From an uncultured Bacteroidales bacterium (GTDB lineage Bacteria; Bacteroidota; Bacteroidia; Bacteroidales; Muribaculaceae), in assembly GCA_902792435.1 (NCBI GenBank), contig CADAZN010000016.1:1-52402 (forward strand): DNA of 52,402 bases. The letters are read 5' to 3'. Positions 17,023 to 26,432 of the stretch are shown piece by piece. The notes under the pieces were generated by a model, which did not search any database, was not told the origin of the DNA, and worked only from the letters and a program-made list of their open reading frames with translations. Both the position numbers and the translations under genes were made by a program. The first letter of the stretch is position 1. The number at the start of each line of letters is the position of its first letter.

Positions 17023-17514
17023 ATGGAGAAGTTGAGAGTATTGCATGTAGTTGAGGGAACCAGCGTAGATGGTCCAGGCTTGCGCACGTCAATTTATTTG
17101 GCGGGCTGCAACCACCACTGCCCTGGATGCCACAACCCCGAGTCGTGGAACATGGGCGGAGGTGAGGAACGTTCGCTCGATGAACTCATGCAGGTGATTG
17201 CCTATAACGAAGCTCCTGTCACTTTCTCGGGAGGCGATCCGCTAGCACAACCCAAACCACTGGCGCACCTCATCAAGCGCATAAAGCAGGAGACAGGGCT
17301 AAATGTGTGGTGCTACACTGGCTACACCTGGGAACAGGTGAGAAAAGAGCCACAACTAATGGAGGTAGTGAGCCAGCTTGACGTTTTGGTCGACAGTCCG
17401 TTCAAAATAGATGAGCGCGACACAAAACTACGCTTCCGCGGTAGCCACAACCAACGCCTCATCGACGTTCAGGCCACCCTCAAGAGCGACAAACTCACCC
17501 TGTGGCACGACTAG
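17023..17514 (+). CDS. nrdG: Anaerobic ribonucleotide reductase activating protein
   Basis: 163 residues; a radical SAM enzyme that installs the glycyl radical on NrdD. The iron-sulphur cluster motif CNHHCPGC (residues 29-36) fits CxxxCxxC, preceded by the family stretch VDGPGLRTSIYLAGC. The SAM-binding TFSGGDPLAQP lies near 67-77. Normal length for the family. It is co-oriented with nrdD 70 bp downstream; no promoter is evident in the gap, so co-transcription is expected. Confidence 0.96.
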   Translation: MEKLRVLHVVEGTSVDGPGLRTSIYLAGCNHHCPGCHNPESWNMGGGEERSLDELMQVIAYNEAPVTFSGGDPLAQPKPLAHLIKRIKQETGLNVWCYTGYTWEQVRKEPQLMEVVSQLDVLVDSPFKIDERDTKLRFRGSHNQRLIDVQATLKSDKLTLWHD

Positions 17515-17529
17515 TCAACGCTAATTAGA

Positions 17530-17564
17530 AATAATGCACAATTCGCTAAGGATTGTGCATTATT
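17530..17564. terminator. Bidirectional terminator between nrdG and the GNAT gene
   Basis: aataatgcacaat and attgtgcattatt form a stem of at least 13 bp followed by T on the plus strand and preceded by A-rich sequence. It serves the convergent nrdG and acetyltransferase genes; the GNAT stop codon (17546-17548) lies in its loop. Confidence 0.85.
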
Positions 17565-18046
17565 TTTTGATAGGCGAGTCGCTCATCGCCATTCAAGAGG
17601 TAAATTATGCCGCAGTACTTGAAACCGTGCTTGGAGAACAGGTGCTGCATTATTTTGTTGTCGCGATGTGTGTCGACACGGATATTCGGGTCATGGGCAA
17701 AACAATAGTCCATAGCGCTGGCAAAAATTCCACGGGCAGTGGGAACAGCCCCCATGCGATGCACCACATGATAGGGCTGCGTGTCGTCGAGCCATGAGCC
17801 CTCGTAGATGCTGGCATAGGTGGGTTCAGGCGACGGCAGGAATGCAAAATAGGCAACCACCACCCCATCATCCTCAACAACCATAGCGCCATCATGCTCA
17901 ATGTCGGCCAAAATGGCTTCGGGATTGGGATAACCATTTATCCACTGGTTCTCGTTTCCAGCGCTGCGCATCACCTGCTTGGCGGCATCAAGCACGTGCA
18001 TGATGCGGTCAACATCGGTGGTCGTCGCGTGACGTATTATTCTCAT
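17546..18046 (-). CDS. GNAT-family N-acetyltransferase
   Basis: 166 residues from the Met at 18046 (MRIIRHATTTDVDRIMHVLD, a typical GNAT N-terminus); a longer frame adds 15 unrelated residues. The core strands (GAMVVEDDGVVVAYFAFLP, VVHRMGAVPTARG) and the acetyl-CoA region with a terminal HGFKYCGIIYL fit the GCN5 fold. The acceptor substrate is unknown. It is probably transcribed alone: hairpin terminators lie on both sides. Confidence 0.85.
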   Translation of the reverse strand: MRIIRHATTTDVDRIMHVLDAAKQVMRSAGNENQWINGYPNPEAILADIEHDGAMVVEDDGVVVAYFAFLPSPEPTYASIYEGSWLDDTQPYHVVHRMGAVPTARGIFASAMDYCFAHDPNIRVDTHRDNKIMQHLFSKHGFKYCGIIYLLNGDERLAYQKIMHNP

Positions 18047-18058
18047 GGTTGGGTTAAA

Positions 18059-18095
18059 AATAATGGCTGTGACATTTTCTCTCACAGCCATTATT
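18059..18095 (-). terminator. Terminator after the 18110 barrel gene
   Basis: aataatggctgtga pairs with tcacagccattatt over 14 bp; on the minus strand it is followed by TTTTTAAC. It lies 15 bp past the stop codon of the barrel gene. Confidence 0.85.
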
Positions 18096-18109
18096 GCTTT
18101 ATGGAAAAT

Positions 18110-19984
18110 TTAGAAATTCAGTGAAATACCGCCCACAATTCCAATCTTTTGAGCACCCTGACCTGGCATGATGTCCCATTGCTTGCAAAGCAAATTGTTG
18201 GCCTGAGCCCATACCGAGAAGATGTGGCTGAAGCTATAACGAGCGCCTACGTGCAAGTCGATAATGTCGTTCATTTCGATTGCGCCAATGCGATAATAGC
18301 CGTCATGCAAGTTGCCAAACTCATCTACTCCAGGATATACCCACTCGCGAGTGAAAGTCGAACGGTTGATGCGGCAATTAAGTCCTGCAGAGACCATAAG
18401 GGGCTTGATGGGCCACACATTCACATCAAAGTGAACAATGCTGGTTGGTCCATCATCACCAAGAGGATAACCCATGTAACGCGTGCCGATAACATAGTCC
18501 TCATCACTGGAGAATGTGTGGACAAACTGGAGCTTGGCCTCAGCAAGCGAACGATATTTGTAGCTAGCATCAAGACCAATATAAGCACCTTTACACTTTG
18601 TCATCATGTTAATGACCGCTGCATATTGATTGGCGTCATAATAGGGCGAGCCAGGGCCGTCGGGGGTTGGGTTCTCAATATCGAGAACTTCTTTATAGAC
18701 TCCAGTATTGGCTGCAGGAACAACAGCATCAAGCATGCCGTTGATGAAACCATAACCAACATAAGCTTTTGCCATAAAACCTACAAATGGACCAACGTTC
18801 ACGGTAAGCCTTCCGTCAAATGGCACATATGTAGTGATGCCATAGTTGGCCAGCGGGTCGTTGTATCGATACTCATCATGCATAGCTCCCAGATGGTTTA
18901 TATCCTTGCCGCCAGTTGCACTAACACTGAGGCTCACGCCCTTTGTTATCTTGAAATTCAAATCAACATCGGGAGCAACGCGCACTGCAGTACCTTCGTT
19001 AAATGAGAAATTGATGATAGCACCTGCCTTTGCGCTGAAGATGTCGTTAGAATACTTGTAGTAGGGGTTAAAAGTGAGTATTCCGTAAGTCTTATCAATA
19101 GCAGAGTTGTTATAAATATCATGACGACGCAAATTAGCCAGGTCGACACCAAATAGCAAACCTACGTTGCCAACCTTCTCGATATTGTACTCACCTTCGA
19201 TAGAAGCATTAAGCCAGAATTCCTTGGCGCCACTAATGCCCTCGAGATGCGACTTGTCGTAACCGGCATAGTCGATTGTGGCATTTGCCTCATATTCTAT
19301 AGCATCCTCGTCGTTGATATTATATTTGCTCTCCCACTTACCATCGACACGAGCCTCGACAAAAGCGGTCTTATTATTTTTTAGATAATCGCTGAAGCCA
19401 CCATAAAAGTTAAAGCTGTCGAAGTGAAGGCGGCCGTCAATGCCGAGGGTGCCCTTGCTCAACTCCTTGCTCCATCCCACTCCCAGCAGGTTGTCGTTGA
19501 AACGCTGTTTTTGACGCTGCGAGGGTTGTTCGATAAGCTTCGATGTGTTCTTTCCTAACCAAGTGCTATTGTGCTGCAGCCAAAGGCCCAACTTCTCGGT
19601 ATCGGTCTCTTTAATGCGGTAACCGGCATTCACCATTGTGTTGAGGCAGGTACCCATTCCAATGTCGAGATATCCACGCTGATTAGAGAAGTTGTGCAAT
19701 GTGCGGTAGCCATAGGGCAACATCGTGGGAATATCAACAGGAACCAGGGCAGGTGCTGTCCAATCGCTGAATTGTGGTGCCACAGCCTCCTTGGTGCTTT
19801 GTTTTATCTCCTTGGGAAGCACAGTTTTCTTCACCACTTCCTTCTTTACCGGGTCAAATTCCCTCTCAAGAGTAATTACCTTGTTGAGGTCTTTTTTGTC
19901 TTTTTCAGTCTGCGCTCCAGCAGTTGCCGACACCAGCACCGCCACAGCCATCAATGCATATTTTATATTGTTAGTCATAGTCAC
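18110..19984 (-). CDS. TonB-receptor-like outer-membrane barrel protein without plug domain
   Basis: 624 residues with a signal peptide ending in VSATAGAQ; the start may be this Met or the one two codons later. A short linker (KVITLEREFDPVKKEVV) leads straight into amphipathic strands typical of large barrels (LWLQHNSTWLG, GTLGIDGRLHFDSFNFYGGF) ending in IGIVGGISLNF. There is no plug domain and no carboxypeptidase-like N-domain, so active TonB transport is doubtful. It lies directly after the 1006-residue TPR gene (48-bp gap), a pairing I believe recurs in Bacteroidales. Cargo unknown. Confidence 0.75.
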   Translation of the reverse strand: MTMTNNIKYALMAVAVLVSATAGAQTEKDKKDLNKVITLEREFDPVKKEVVKKTVLPKEIKQSTKEAVAPQFSDWTAPALVPVDIPTMLPYGYRTLHNFSNQRGYLDIGMGTCLNTMVNAGYRIKETDTEKLGLWLQHNSTWLGKNTSKLIEQPSQRQKQRFNDNLLGVGWSKELSKGTLGIDGRLHFDSFNFYGGFSDYLKNNKTAFVEARVDGKWESKYNINDEDAIEYEANATIDYAGYDKSHLEGISGAKEFWLNASIEGEYNIEKVGNVGLLFGVDLANLRRHDIYNNSAIDKTYGILTFNPYYKYSNDIFSAKAGAIINFSFNEGTAVRVAPDVDLNFKITKGVSLSVSATGGKDINHLGAMHDEYRYNDPLANYGITTYVPFDGRLTVNVGPFVGFMAKAYVGYGFINGMLDAVVPAANTGVYKEVLDIENPTPDGPGSPYYDANQYAAVINMMTKCKGAYIGLDASYKYRSLAEAKLQFVHTFSSDEDYVIGTRYMGYPLGDDGPTSIVHFDVNVWPIKPLMVSAGLNCRINRSTFTREWVYPGVDEFGNLHDGYYRIGAIEMNDIIDLHVGARYSFSHIFSVWAQANNLLCKQWDIMPGQGAQKIGIVGGISLNF

Positions 19985-20032
19985 GAGAAGTAAATTATAA
20001 TATTTATAGTGTGATTAAAACTTCATGTATCT

Positions 20033-23000
20033 TTATTTCGACTTCTTTTGCCACTGGCTCAATCGTGTCTCTATCTCATTGAAAATCTCTCCCTCATTGC
20101 CAGGATAATTCTCCTTGAGGCTCAACAAGTACTCAACAGCTTGCTTTTGGTTGCCACGCTCATAGTAGATATCGCACAGCATGATGAATCCCTTGGCCAC
20201 CCAGTAGCTATGGTCGGTAGCGTTAGAGATCAACACGTCAAGGCTCTTCTCGGCATTGTCGAAGTCTTCGTTATCAAACTGCAGTCGTGCAATTTCATAG
20301 GCAGCCTGGGCTCCAGCCTCGCTCTGGGGATTCTGAGCAAGGATATGGAGGTCGTTTTGTGCCTCATAGGTGTTGCCCATGTTCATGTTGGCGATAGCTC
20401 TTGCCAGCATCATCTCCTGCTCCACATCGCTGGTGAGTGTGTATCCACCCTCGAGCAGAATGTTGGCGCTTTCCACCACTTCGTCCCAATCTTGAGCCTC
20501 ACGCGCCGAGCGCACAATGCCCATTTGAGCCATAGCATAATTGTCGTTATTGGTGGCCTTGGTTGCCCAAGTTTTATAAACATCGAGGGCCTCCTCACCA
20601 TTGCCCTGCTCGAGCAGCAAAGCACCCTTAAGCGCCATTGCGCGCTGAGCAAACGCAGCATCCTCGTTGCCATCAAGAGCATCATCGAGAGCTTGCAAAG
20701 CACTGTTGTAGTCGTGCTTTGAATAATAATAGTAACCTATATAATACATGGCCTCGCTCACATAGGCTCCATCGGGATAGTCGCGCAAGTAATTCTCGAG
20801 TTTTGTTATATTCTCGTTGTCGATGTAGTAAGTCTCGGCAGCCTCAAACGCAGCTTTCTCAACTTCTCTGACATCGATTTTTGGCCCTCCCTCAATGTTG
20901 TTGAGGCGATAGCTGAACTCGGCGAGCTCTCCGCGGTCGGCATAGATACCCTTAAGGTCTTGTGCCGCGGTCTTGGCCTCGTTACTGGCAGGGAATTTTT
21001 CTATAACGTTCCAGTAGGAATTAATGGCCTCGTTAACCTTATTGCTCTCCTTGAGAGCGAGAGCCATCTTGAGCATAGCTTCCCTAGTCTCGGGATGGGT
21101 TGGATAATTGCGGATGAGTGTAGAGTAGGTGTTGACAGCATCACCAAGCAAGCCGGCATTGACCTGGGCATTGCCCTTCTCGAGCATAGCCTCAGGCACC
21201 TTAGCCGAATTAGGATAATTTCTTATCAACTCGTTGAGCTGTGTAATCTTGGAGCCATACTCGCTCTTGTCGCCGGCTATGATGGCCTTGCGCATGATGG
21301 CATACTCGGCCGATGCGTCAACGTTGGTGCTAGCTGCCTTATTGTAGCTCTCGACAGCACCGTCAAAGTCCTTGGCATAGTATTTGGCATCGCCAATGCG
21401 GTTATAGGCCTCGGCTGCCATGTCGCGGCTGAGCGAATTAGTTTGCAATGCCTTAGTAAAGGCCTCGATTGCCTTAGGATAATCTTGCTGATTGAAAAGC
21501 GACGAACCAAGGTTGTACTGCGCCAAGCCATAATTCACGTCGCCCACCGACACGGCCTGCACATACTCCTGCTGATTCTTAGCGGCATTCTTGTAGTCGC
21601 CTAGCTGATATTGTGCCTCGGCAAGCCACAACTTGCTGTCGTTGAACACCTGGTCATCTTTCTTACCCTCGTCAATGGCCTGCTGCAGCACTCGTGCCGC
21701 CTCGGCAGGCTTGTTGTTCTTGAGCTGCTGCACACCCTTGTGATAAAGTACAGTTTGCTTGGCCTTGAGCACCTTTTCGCTAGGATTCTTGATGTTAGCG
21801 ATGCTCTTGAGGGCGCGGTCATAGTCGGTTGTAGTGGTGTAAGCGTCAATCAAGTAATTCTCCACATTGTTATAGTAGGCCGAGTGTGGATACTCGTTCA
21901 GGAACTGCTCAAACATGTCGATCGACTTGTTGAAAGGAGTGCGTCCACCCTTGCTCTGGCTGATGGCATAATTGTAGAAAGCCGTCTCGCGCACATTGTT
22001 GTCCCAACGCATTCCTGCAGCACGCTCAAACGCCATTGCGGCACCGTTATAGTCGCCACTCTTGAGCCTGCTCTGACCTATGTAAAGCAGAGAGCTCTGA
22101 GTTAGAGCATCGTCGGCATTAGCAACGTTGAGCATGTTGTCAATAACCTTTTTATAGTTTCGAGCGTCGAAGTTTATCACGCCAAGCATATAGTTTGAGT
22201 TGCGTTTCTCATCAACATCCTCATCGGTAAGGTCGATAAATCTCTCCAAGAAAGGCGCTGCTTTGGAGTATTTACCCAAGCGATAATAGCTCTCTCCCAC
22301 GATGCGGTTCATCTCGGCGGTGAAATAATCGTTTTGATTATCCTCAATCAACGACTCGCCAAGTTTTGCCGCATTTGAGTAGTCACCCTGTTTGTAGAGG
22401 ATTTGGCACATATAGTATTGCGACTGATAACCCAGCTCTCCTGTGCGGTTCACACTCTTAAACAAGTTATAGGCCTCGCCATAGTTGGCTTTGGCATATT
22501 CTATATAACCCCTGAAGAAAGTGGATGCGTCACCATACTGCTTGGTGGTTGAAAGTTTGTCATATAGTGCACGTGCCTCATCATAGTCCTCGAGCATAAG
22601 ATAGCAGTAGGCGCGACGGTAGGTAATATCCTCGTCGCTGTCATCATCAAGCGCTCTTTCTCTCACCTGCTGATAATTAGAGAGGGCCTGTGCAAACTCG
22701 CCATGATAAAAGTAGTAGTCACCCACCTTGGCCCTTGCCAGCTCGGCAAGAGGTTCCTCGGAATGGTTCTCGATAAATTTCTCCAGCATGGTCAAGCTAG
22801 AAGGATTATCAAGCTCAAACTCATTGATTGCCATCATGTACTCGGCTTCTACTTCCTGGTTTGCACTATAGCTCAAATATTTGTTGAGGTGATAGAGCTG
22901 ATGTGAAGAACCCACATAGTTTCGCACGTCGTTATACATCACTCCGCGATAGTGGTAGCCATCAGCGCCAGTGTTAACAACCACTGGCTGCGCTTGCAAG

Positions 23001-23053
23001 GTAATCACAGCTACTACCGCGCATCCCGATAACAATGCTTTCTTCAAGTCCAT
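20033..23053 (-). CDS. Large periplasmic tetratricopeptide-repeat protein
   Basis: 1006 residues with signal peptide MDLKKALLSGCAVVAVITLQA. The rest is almost entirely TPR helices (ALSNYQQVRERALDD, YSKAAPFLERFIDLTDED, YPKAIEAFTKALQTN, YNSALQALDDALDGN and others), at least 15 repeats, resembling YbgF/BamD-like scaffolds. It probably works as a protein-binding platform at the inner face of the outer membrane together with the barrel encoded next to it (inference from the 48-bp spacing and shared strand). No enzymatic motif is seen. Confidence 0.85.
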   Translation of the reverse strand: MDLKKALLSGCAVVAVITLQAQPVVVNTGADGYHYRGVMYNDVRNYVGSSHQLYHLNKYLSYSANQEVEAEYMMAINEFELDNPSSLTMLEKFIENHSEEPLAELARAKVGDYYFYHGEFAQALSNYQQVRERALDDDSDEDITYRRAYCYLMLEDYDEARALYDKLSTTKQYGDASTFFRGYIEYAKANYGEAYNLFKSVNRTGELGYQSQYYMCQILYKQGDYSNAAKLGESLIEDNQNDYFTAEMNRIVGESYYRLGKYSKAAPFLERFIDLTDEDVDEKRNSNYMLGVINFDARNYKKVIDNMLNVANADDALTQSSLLYIGQSRLKSGDYNGAAMAFERAAGMRWDNNVRETAFYNYAISQSKGGRTPFNKSIDMFEQFLNEYPHSAYYNNVENYLIDAYTTTTDYDRALKSIANIKNPSEKVLKAKQTVLYHKGVQQLKNNKPAEAARVLQQAIDEGKKDDQVFNDSKLWLAEAQYQLGDYKNAAKNQQEYVQAVSVGDVNYGLAQYNLGSSLFNQQDYPKAIEAFTKALQTNSLSRDMAAEAYNRIGDAKYYAKDFDGAVESYNKAASTNVDASAEYAIMRKAIIAGDKSEYGSKITQLNELIRNYPNSAKVPEAMLEKGNAQVNAGLLGDAVNTYSTLIRNYPTHPETREAMLKMALALKESNKVNEAINSYWNVIEKFPASNEAKTAAQDLKGIYADRGELAEFSYRLNNIEGGPKIDVREVEKAAFEAAETYYIDNENITKLENYLRDYPDGAYVSEAMYYIGYYYYSKHDYNSALQALDDALDGNEDAAFAQRAMALKGALLLEQGNGEEALDVYKTWATKATNNDNYAMAQMGIVRSAREAQDWDEVVESANILLEGGYTLTSDVEQEMMLARAIANMNMGNTYEAQNDLHILAQNPQSEAGAQAAYEIARLQFDNEDFDNAEKSLDVLISNATDHSYWVAKGFIMLCDIYYERGNQKQAVEYLLSLKENYPGNEGEIFNEIETRLSQWQKKSK

Positions 23054-23097
23054 AAATTATATTTTATAGTGTTATTAGTTCAAATATTTTAAATATG

Positions 23098-23105
23098 CAA
23101 ATATA
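23098..23105 (-). promoter_or_regulatory. Candidate -7 box for the TPR/barrel operon
   Basis: The minus strand reads TATATTTG (TAnnTTTG), 45 bp before the TPR start. No well-spaced TTTG is seen at -33. Confidence 0.45.
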
Positions 23106-23275
23106 ATGATTATTTGACAAACCATTACATCTTTGACCGATAAAAAGAAAAAAAAATAACTAATTGAAGATTTCTTTCACATTTCTTGGTAATTTGGTTT
23201 TTTTTTATCAAATTTGCATATTCACTGTAAAACCTTTTTTATCACGATGTGAATTAATCTAATAACTATCATTAT

Positions 23276-24532
23276 ATGGAACCTATCAAATGCCCTAATT
23301 GTGGAAACATCGTGCCCGAAGGCGCACGATTCTGTATGAATTGCGGCCAAGCCATTGAAGTAGCTCCCGCAAATGTAACCCCACCATCAGTGCCCAACGT
23401 GCCACCAGTACCAGGGATGCCACCAGTGCCTGGAATGCCTCCCGTACCGGGTGAAGCTCCTGCTGCGCCCGAGCCCAAGGCCGTGACACCACCTGTGCCA
23501 CCAGTCCCCGAGCCAGAGCCAATTCCAGAACCCGAACCTGAACCAATTCCAGAGCCCGAACCCGAACCAATTCCAGAGCCCGAGCCTGAACCAGTTCCAG
23601 AGCCCGAACCAGTTCCAGAGCCTGAACCCGAACCAGTTCCAGAGCCCGAACCAGAACCAGAACCAGTGGTTGCGCCCGTGCCTCCAGTGCCTGTGCCTCC
23701 TGCACCAGCTGTGCCTGAGGTTCCTGCTCCTGCGCCAGCTCCCGCTCCTGCGCCAGCACCAGCTGTGCCCGAAGTTCCCAAGCCTGCTGTGCCTGAAGTT
23801 CCAACTCCTGCTGTGCCTAAGACACCTGCAGTTCCCGAGGCACCCAAGCCTCAACCCGTGCCAGCTCCAGCACCAGCACAACCAAAGCCAACATATCAAG
23901 CAGCTCCTGCTCCTGCACAACCCATGCAGTATCAAGTTGAGGAGGAACCTAAGAAAAAATCACCATTAGGACTCATCCTTGGCATCATTCTTGGTGCTTT
24001 GTTCCTGGGTGGACTGGGATATGCTGCTTACTGGTTCTTAAATAAAGATAAGGACAAAAACGTTCAAACCGAGAATGTTAGCAATGCCGACGACAACAAC
24101 GATGCCGACGACAACAACAGCTTCAGCTCGGAGCCCGATGATAATGCTGAGCCCGCAAACGTTGATCAGCAAGACAATAACGGCATGGACCCCGGTGAAG
24201 ATCCCAACAATCAAATCACAGAACCTGTGACACCCAATCCTGATGACGCCAATGTCCAGCCTGAGCCCGAGCCCGAGCCTGCTCCAGCGCCCACTCCAGC
24301 TCCAGCTCCTAAGCCCGACAAGCCAAAGGTGACTCCAAAGCCACAGCCCAAGCCACAACCTAAGCCTCAGGTTCAACCCAAGCCACAACCTAAGCCTCAG
24401 GCTCAGCCCAAGCCACAGCCCAGGCCACAACCACAAGTTCAGCCACGGCCTCAACAGGAGCCACCACGCCGCAACTCTAACTATGAGAATCTGCGCCGAA
24501 ACAGTAACCGCAACGACAATTATCGCTATTAA
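23276..24532 (+). CDS. Zinc-ribbon, PEP-repeat, single-pass membrane protein
   Basis: 418 residues. The N-terminus is a zinc ribbon ([19 protein letters not shown], residues 6-24). Next comes about 190 residues of Pro-Glu and Pro-Val-Ala repeats ([26 protein letters not shown]), then one transmembrane helix ([20 protein letters not shown], about 232-251) bounded by KKK. An acidic Asn/Asp-rich linker and a basic Pro-Lys-Gln tail ([12 protein letters not shown]) follow, ending in RRNSN-type repeats. The design, with a cytoplasmic zinc ribbon, stiff spacers and a possible periplasmic Lys-Pro tail, recalls envelope-spanning or peptidoglycan-reaching proteins. Function unknown. Repeat coding makes several antisense frames open. 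Confidence 0.85.
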   Translation: MEPIKCPNCGNIVPEGARFCMNCGQAIEVAPANVTPPSVPNVPPVPGMPPVPGMPPVPGEAPAAPEPKAVTPPVPPVPEPEPIPEPEPEPIPEPEPEPIPEPEPEPVPEPEPVPEPEPEPVPEPEPEPEPVVAPVPPVPVPPAPAVPEVPAPAPAPAPAPAPAVPEVPKPAVPEVPTPAVPKTPAVPEAPKPQPVPAPAPAQPKPTYQAAPAPAQPMQYQVEEEPKKKSPLGLILGIILGALFLGGLGYAAYWFLNKDKDKNVQTENVSNADDNNDADDNNSFSSEPDDNAEPANVDQQDNNGMDPGEDPNNQITEPVTPNPDDANVQPEPEPEPAPAPTPAPAPKPDKPKVTPKPQPKPQPKPQVQPKPQPKPQAQPKPQPRPQPQVQPRPQQEPPRRNSNYENLRRNSNRNDNYRY

Positions 24533-24624
24533 TTGACAGCATGCCGCTCGGCTGTGGACAGATGTGAATCACTATTGGACGCAAGCTGTGGTTTGCAATG
24601 CTGAAGACTTAATATAAAAAACAA

Positions 24625-24657
24625 GGCGGGATTAGTGCTACACACACTAATCCCGCC
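24625..24657. terminator. Bidirectional terminator between the zinc-ribbon gene and pyrH
   Basis: ggcgggattagtg pairs with cactaatcccgcc over 13 bp (loop ctacaca), flanked by A-rich sequence on one side and T-containing sequence on the other. It separates two convergent genes. Confidence 0.85.
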
Positions 24658-24678
24658 TGTTATTTAGCTTTTATTATA

Positions 24679-25392
24679 TCAAGGAGTGACGACGGTGCCT
24701 ATGTTTTCACCTGTAATCACTTTCTTGAGATTGCCCTTAACATCCATATTGAAAACATGAATGGGAAGGTTGTTCTCCTTGGCCATCACGGTTGCGGTCA
24801 TGTCCATGACTTTGAGACCGCGCTTAATGATCTCGTCATAGGTGATGGTGTCGAACTTAGTTGCCGCAGGATCCTTCTCGGGATCGGCGGTGTAGATGCC
24901 GTCGACGCGGGTGCCTTTGAGCATCACGTCGGCCTCCACCTCGATTCCGCGCAGCGTGCTGCCTGTGTCGGTAGTGAAGAAGGGGTTACCAGTGCCGCAC
25001 GACATGATGGCCACCTTACCCTGATTCATAGCATCAATGGCACGCCACTTGGTGTAGTGCTCGCCCACTGGAGTCATAGCGATGGCGGTGAACACCTGTG
25101 CAGGCTGGCCCTTGGCCTCGAGAGCCGAAGACAATGCCAGTGAGTTAATCACTGTAGCCAACATGCCCATTTGGTCGCCCTTCACGCGGTCAAATCCACT
25201 TGCTGCTCCTGCCAGGCCACGAAAGATGTTACCTCCACCTATCACGATAGCAACCTGCACTCCAGCATCCACGAGTTCCTTAATTTGAGTGGCGTAGTCG
25301 TCAACACGCTGTGGGTCGATTCCGTAGCCCTGTGATCCCATGAGCGATTCACCGCTGAGCTTGAGAAGTATGCGCTTGTATTTCGTTTCCAT
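24679..25392 (-). CDS. pyrH: UMP kinase
   Basis: 237 residues from the Met at 25392 (METKYKRILLKLSGESLMG); the longer frame contains 19 unrelated residues that overlap an upstream terminator. It carries the amino-acid kinase motifs KLSGESL, VIGGGNIFRG and the GTGNPFFTTDT region, and ends GENIGTVVTP as family members do. It phosphorylates UMP to UDP in pyrimidine synthesis; bacterial PyrH is hexameric and controlled by UTP and GTP. Terminators flank it on both sides, so it is likely monocistronic. Confidence 0.96.
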   Translation of the reverse strand: METKYKRILLKLSGESLMGSQGYGIDPQRVDDYATQIKELVDAGVQVAIVIGGGNIFRGLAGAASGFDRVKGDQMGMLATVINSLALSSALEAKGQPAQVFTAIAMTPVGEHYTKWRAIDAMNQGKVAIMSCGTGNPFFTTDTGSTLRGIEVEADVMLKGTRVDGIYTADPEKDPAATKFDTITYDEIIKRGLKVMDMTATVMAKENNLPIHVFNMDVKGNLKKVITGENIGTVVTP

Positions 25393-25415
25393 TTTGTTTA
25401 TAGAGTTTAAGAAAA

Positions 25416-25453
25416 AAGGTTGGACCAAGCGACGAGTCGCAGAATCCAACCTT
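25416..25453 (-). terminator. Terminator downstream of the TPR membrane protein gene
   Basis: aaggttgga pairs with tccaacctt; on the minus strand the stem runs into TTTTTTC. It lies between the stop at 25496 and the pyrH start. Confidence 0.85.
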
Positions 25454-25495
25454 CAATATTTTTAATTGGTAATTATCACAATAATTTGCTAGCGA

Positions 25496-26164
25496 TTATT
25501 TTGCGCCGAGAGCCTTAGCTTGCTCAATTTTAGCATCAAGAGCACCAGGACCATAGTAATTGTTCTCCAACTCCTTATAGATAGCGAGCTCGTCGTTATA
25601 TTTCTTTTGGAAATGCAGCACATTGGCTTTCTTGAGCATCAACATGGGAACGAGAGTGCGATTGTCCTCAGCGAGCTTAATACCGTTATCATAAGCTGCA
25701 ATAGCCTTGTCATACTGCTTAGCATTGACATAGCAGTCACCGAGCAGTGATTGTGAACCGGGAGCCACAACCTTACCCTTGGGGCTATAGTCCTCAAGGT
25801 AGGCAAGTGCCTTCTTATTCTCACCCTGAGCATAAAGAATGGTAGCAGCCTTGAGTTTTGCCACGTTGGCAGCATCGTTGCTATAATTCTTAGCTATCTT
25901 CTCATAGGCCTTGAGAGCGGCAACCGAGTCCTGCTTCATGATAAGCTCAGTGTCGGCCTTTGCAAGCTCATTGTTAGCTTTCTCTAGGTTAGGCTTAGCG
26001 ACAAACTGCATGTAAGCCCAAATAAGGAGCGCGATAATAAGAACAGCAGCTACTGCCCAGAAAATCACATTCTTGTGTTGCTCCAGTTTCTGTTCGAATC
26101 CCGACAGTGAGTCATTGATTTCTTCTAGTTTTGTGCGGGTTTCTTGGTTTTTCTTTTTTGCCAT
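25496..26164 (-). CDS. Membrane-anchored tetratricopeptide-repeat protein (YfgM-like)
   Basis: 222 residues: a charged cytoplasmic N-terminus (MAKKKNQETRTKLEEIND), one transmembrane helix (VIFWAVAAVLIIALLIWAYM, about 34-53), then periplasmic TPR helices (ALKAYEKIAKNYSND, YDKAIAAYDNGIKLAED, YNDELAIYKELENNYYG). This matches YfgM-type proteins, which associate with SecYEG and periplasmic chaperones in other bacteria. The role here is inferred from layout only. A terminator separates it from pyrH. Confidence 0.85.
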   Translation of the reverse strand: MAKKKNQETRTKLEEINDSLSGFEQKLEQHKNVIFWAVAAVLIIALLIWAYMQFVAKPNLEKANNELAKADTELIMKQDSVAALKAYEKIAKNYSNDAANVAKLKAATILYAQGENKKALAYLEDYSPKGKVVAPGSQSLLGDCYVNAKQYDKAIAAYDNGIKLAEDNRTLVPMLMLKKANVLHFQKKYNDELAIYKELENNYYGPGALDAKIEQAKALGAK

Positions 26165-26213
26165 AGTATATGTAAAATCTGTGTTTTAAAAATCATTTTT
26201 TAATTTTGCGGTG

Positions 26214-26221
26214 CAAAAGTA
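26214..26221 (-). promoter_or_regulatory. Candidate -7 box for the TPR membrane protein gene
   Basis: The minus strand reads TACTTTTG (TAnnTTTG), 50 bp upstream of the start at 26164; the -33 position reads TTTT rather than TTTG. Confidence 0.45.
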
Positions 26222-26401
26222 ATAGATATTTGTCTAATATAAAAGCAATTTTGGAAATTAATTTAAAAAACTTTCAAAAAAGGTGCTTTTTTTGTTTTTC
26301 GGTTGCAATGAAAAACCGCATCAATTTCCACCAAATAATCGCTGTTGATATTGGTGAATGGGTAATTTTATTGATGTTTTTGTATTATCCACTGAAATTG
26401 A

Positions 26402-26432
26402 TTTGTTTTTATGCTTATAAATACTACTTTTG
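26402..26432 (+). promoter_or_regulatory. Bacteroidetes-type promoter for the LytS/LytTR pair
   Basis: TTTG (26402-26405), 19-nt spacer, TACTTTTG (26425-26432): a full consensus match. Transcription would begin near 26439, about 50 bp before the kinase start. Confidence 0.75.

Noticed and set aside
17523-17568. Small RNA gene between nrdG and the GNAT gene
   Set aside because: The hairpin is fully explained as a bidirectional terminator for convergent genes.
23272-23935. Three long antisense frames of Gly/Ser/Thr or Leu/Trp-rich proteins opposite the zinc-ribbon gene
   Set aside because: They are the reverse complement of Pro-Glu codon repeats. The sense frame has a zinc ribbon and a membrane helix; the antisense ones are simple-repeat shadows.
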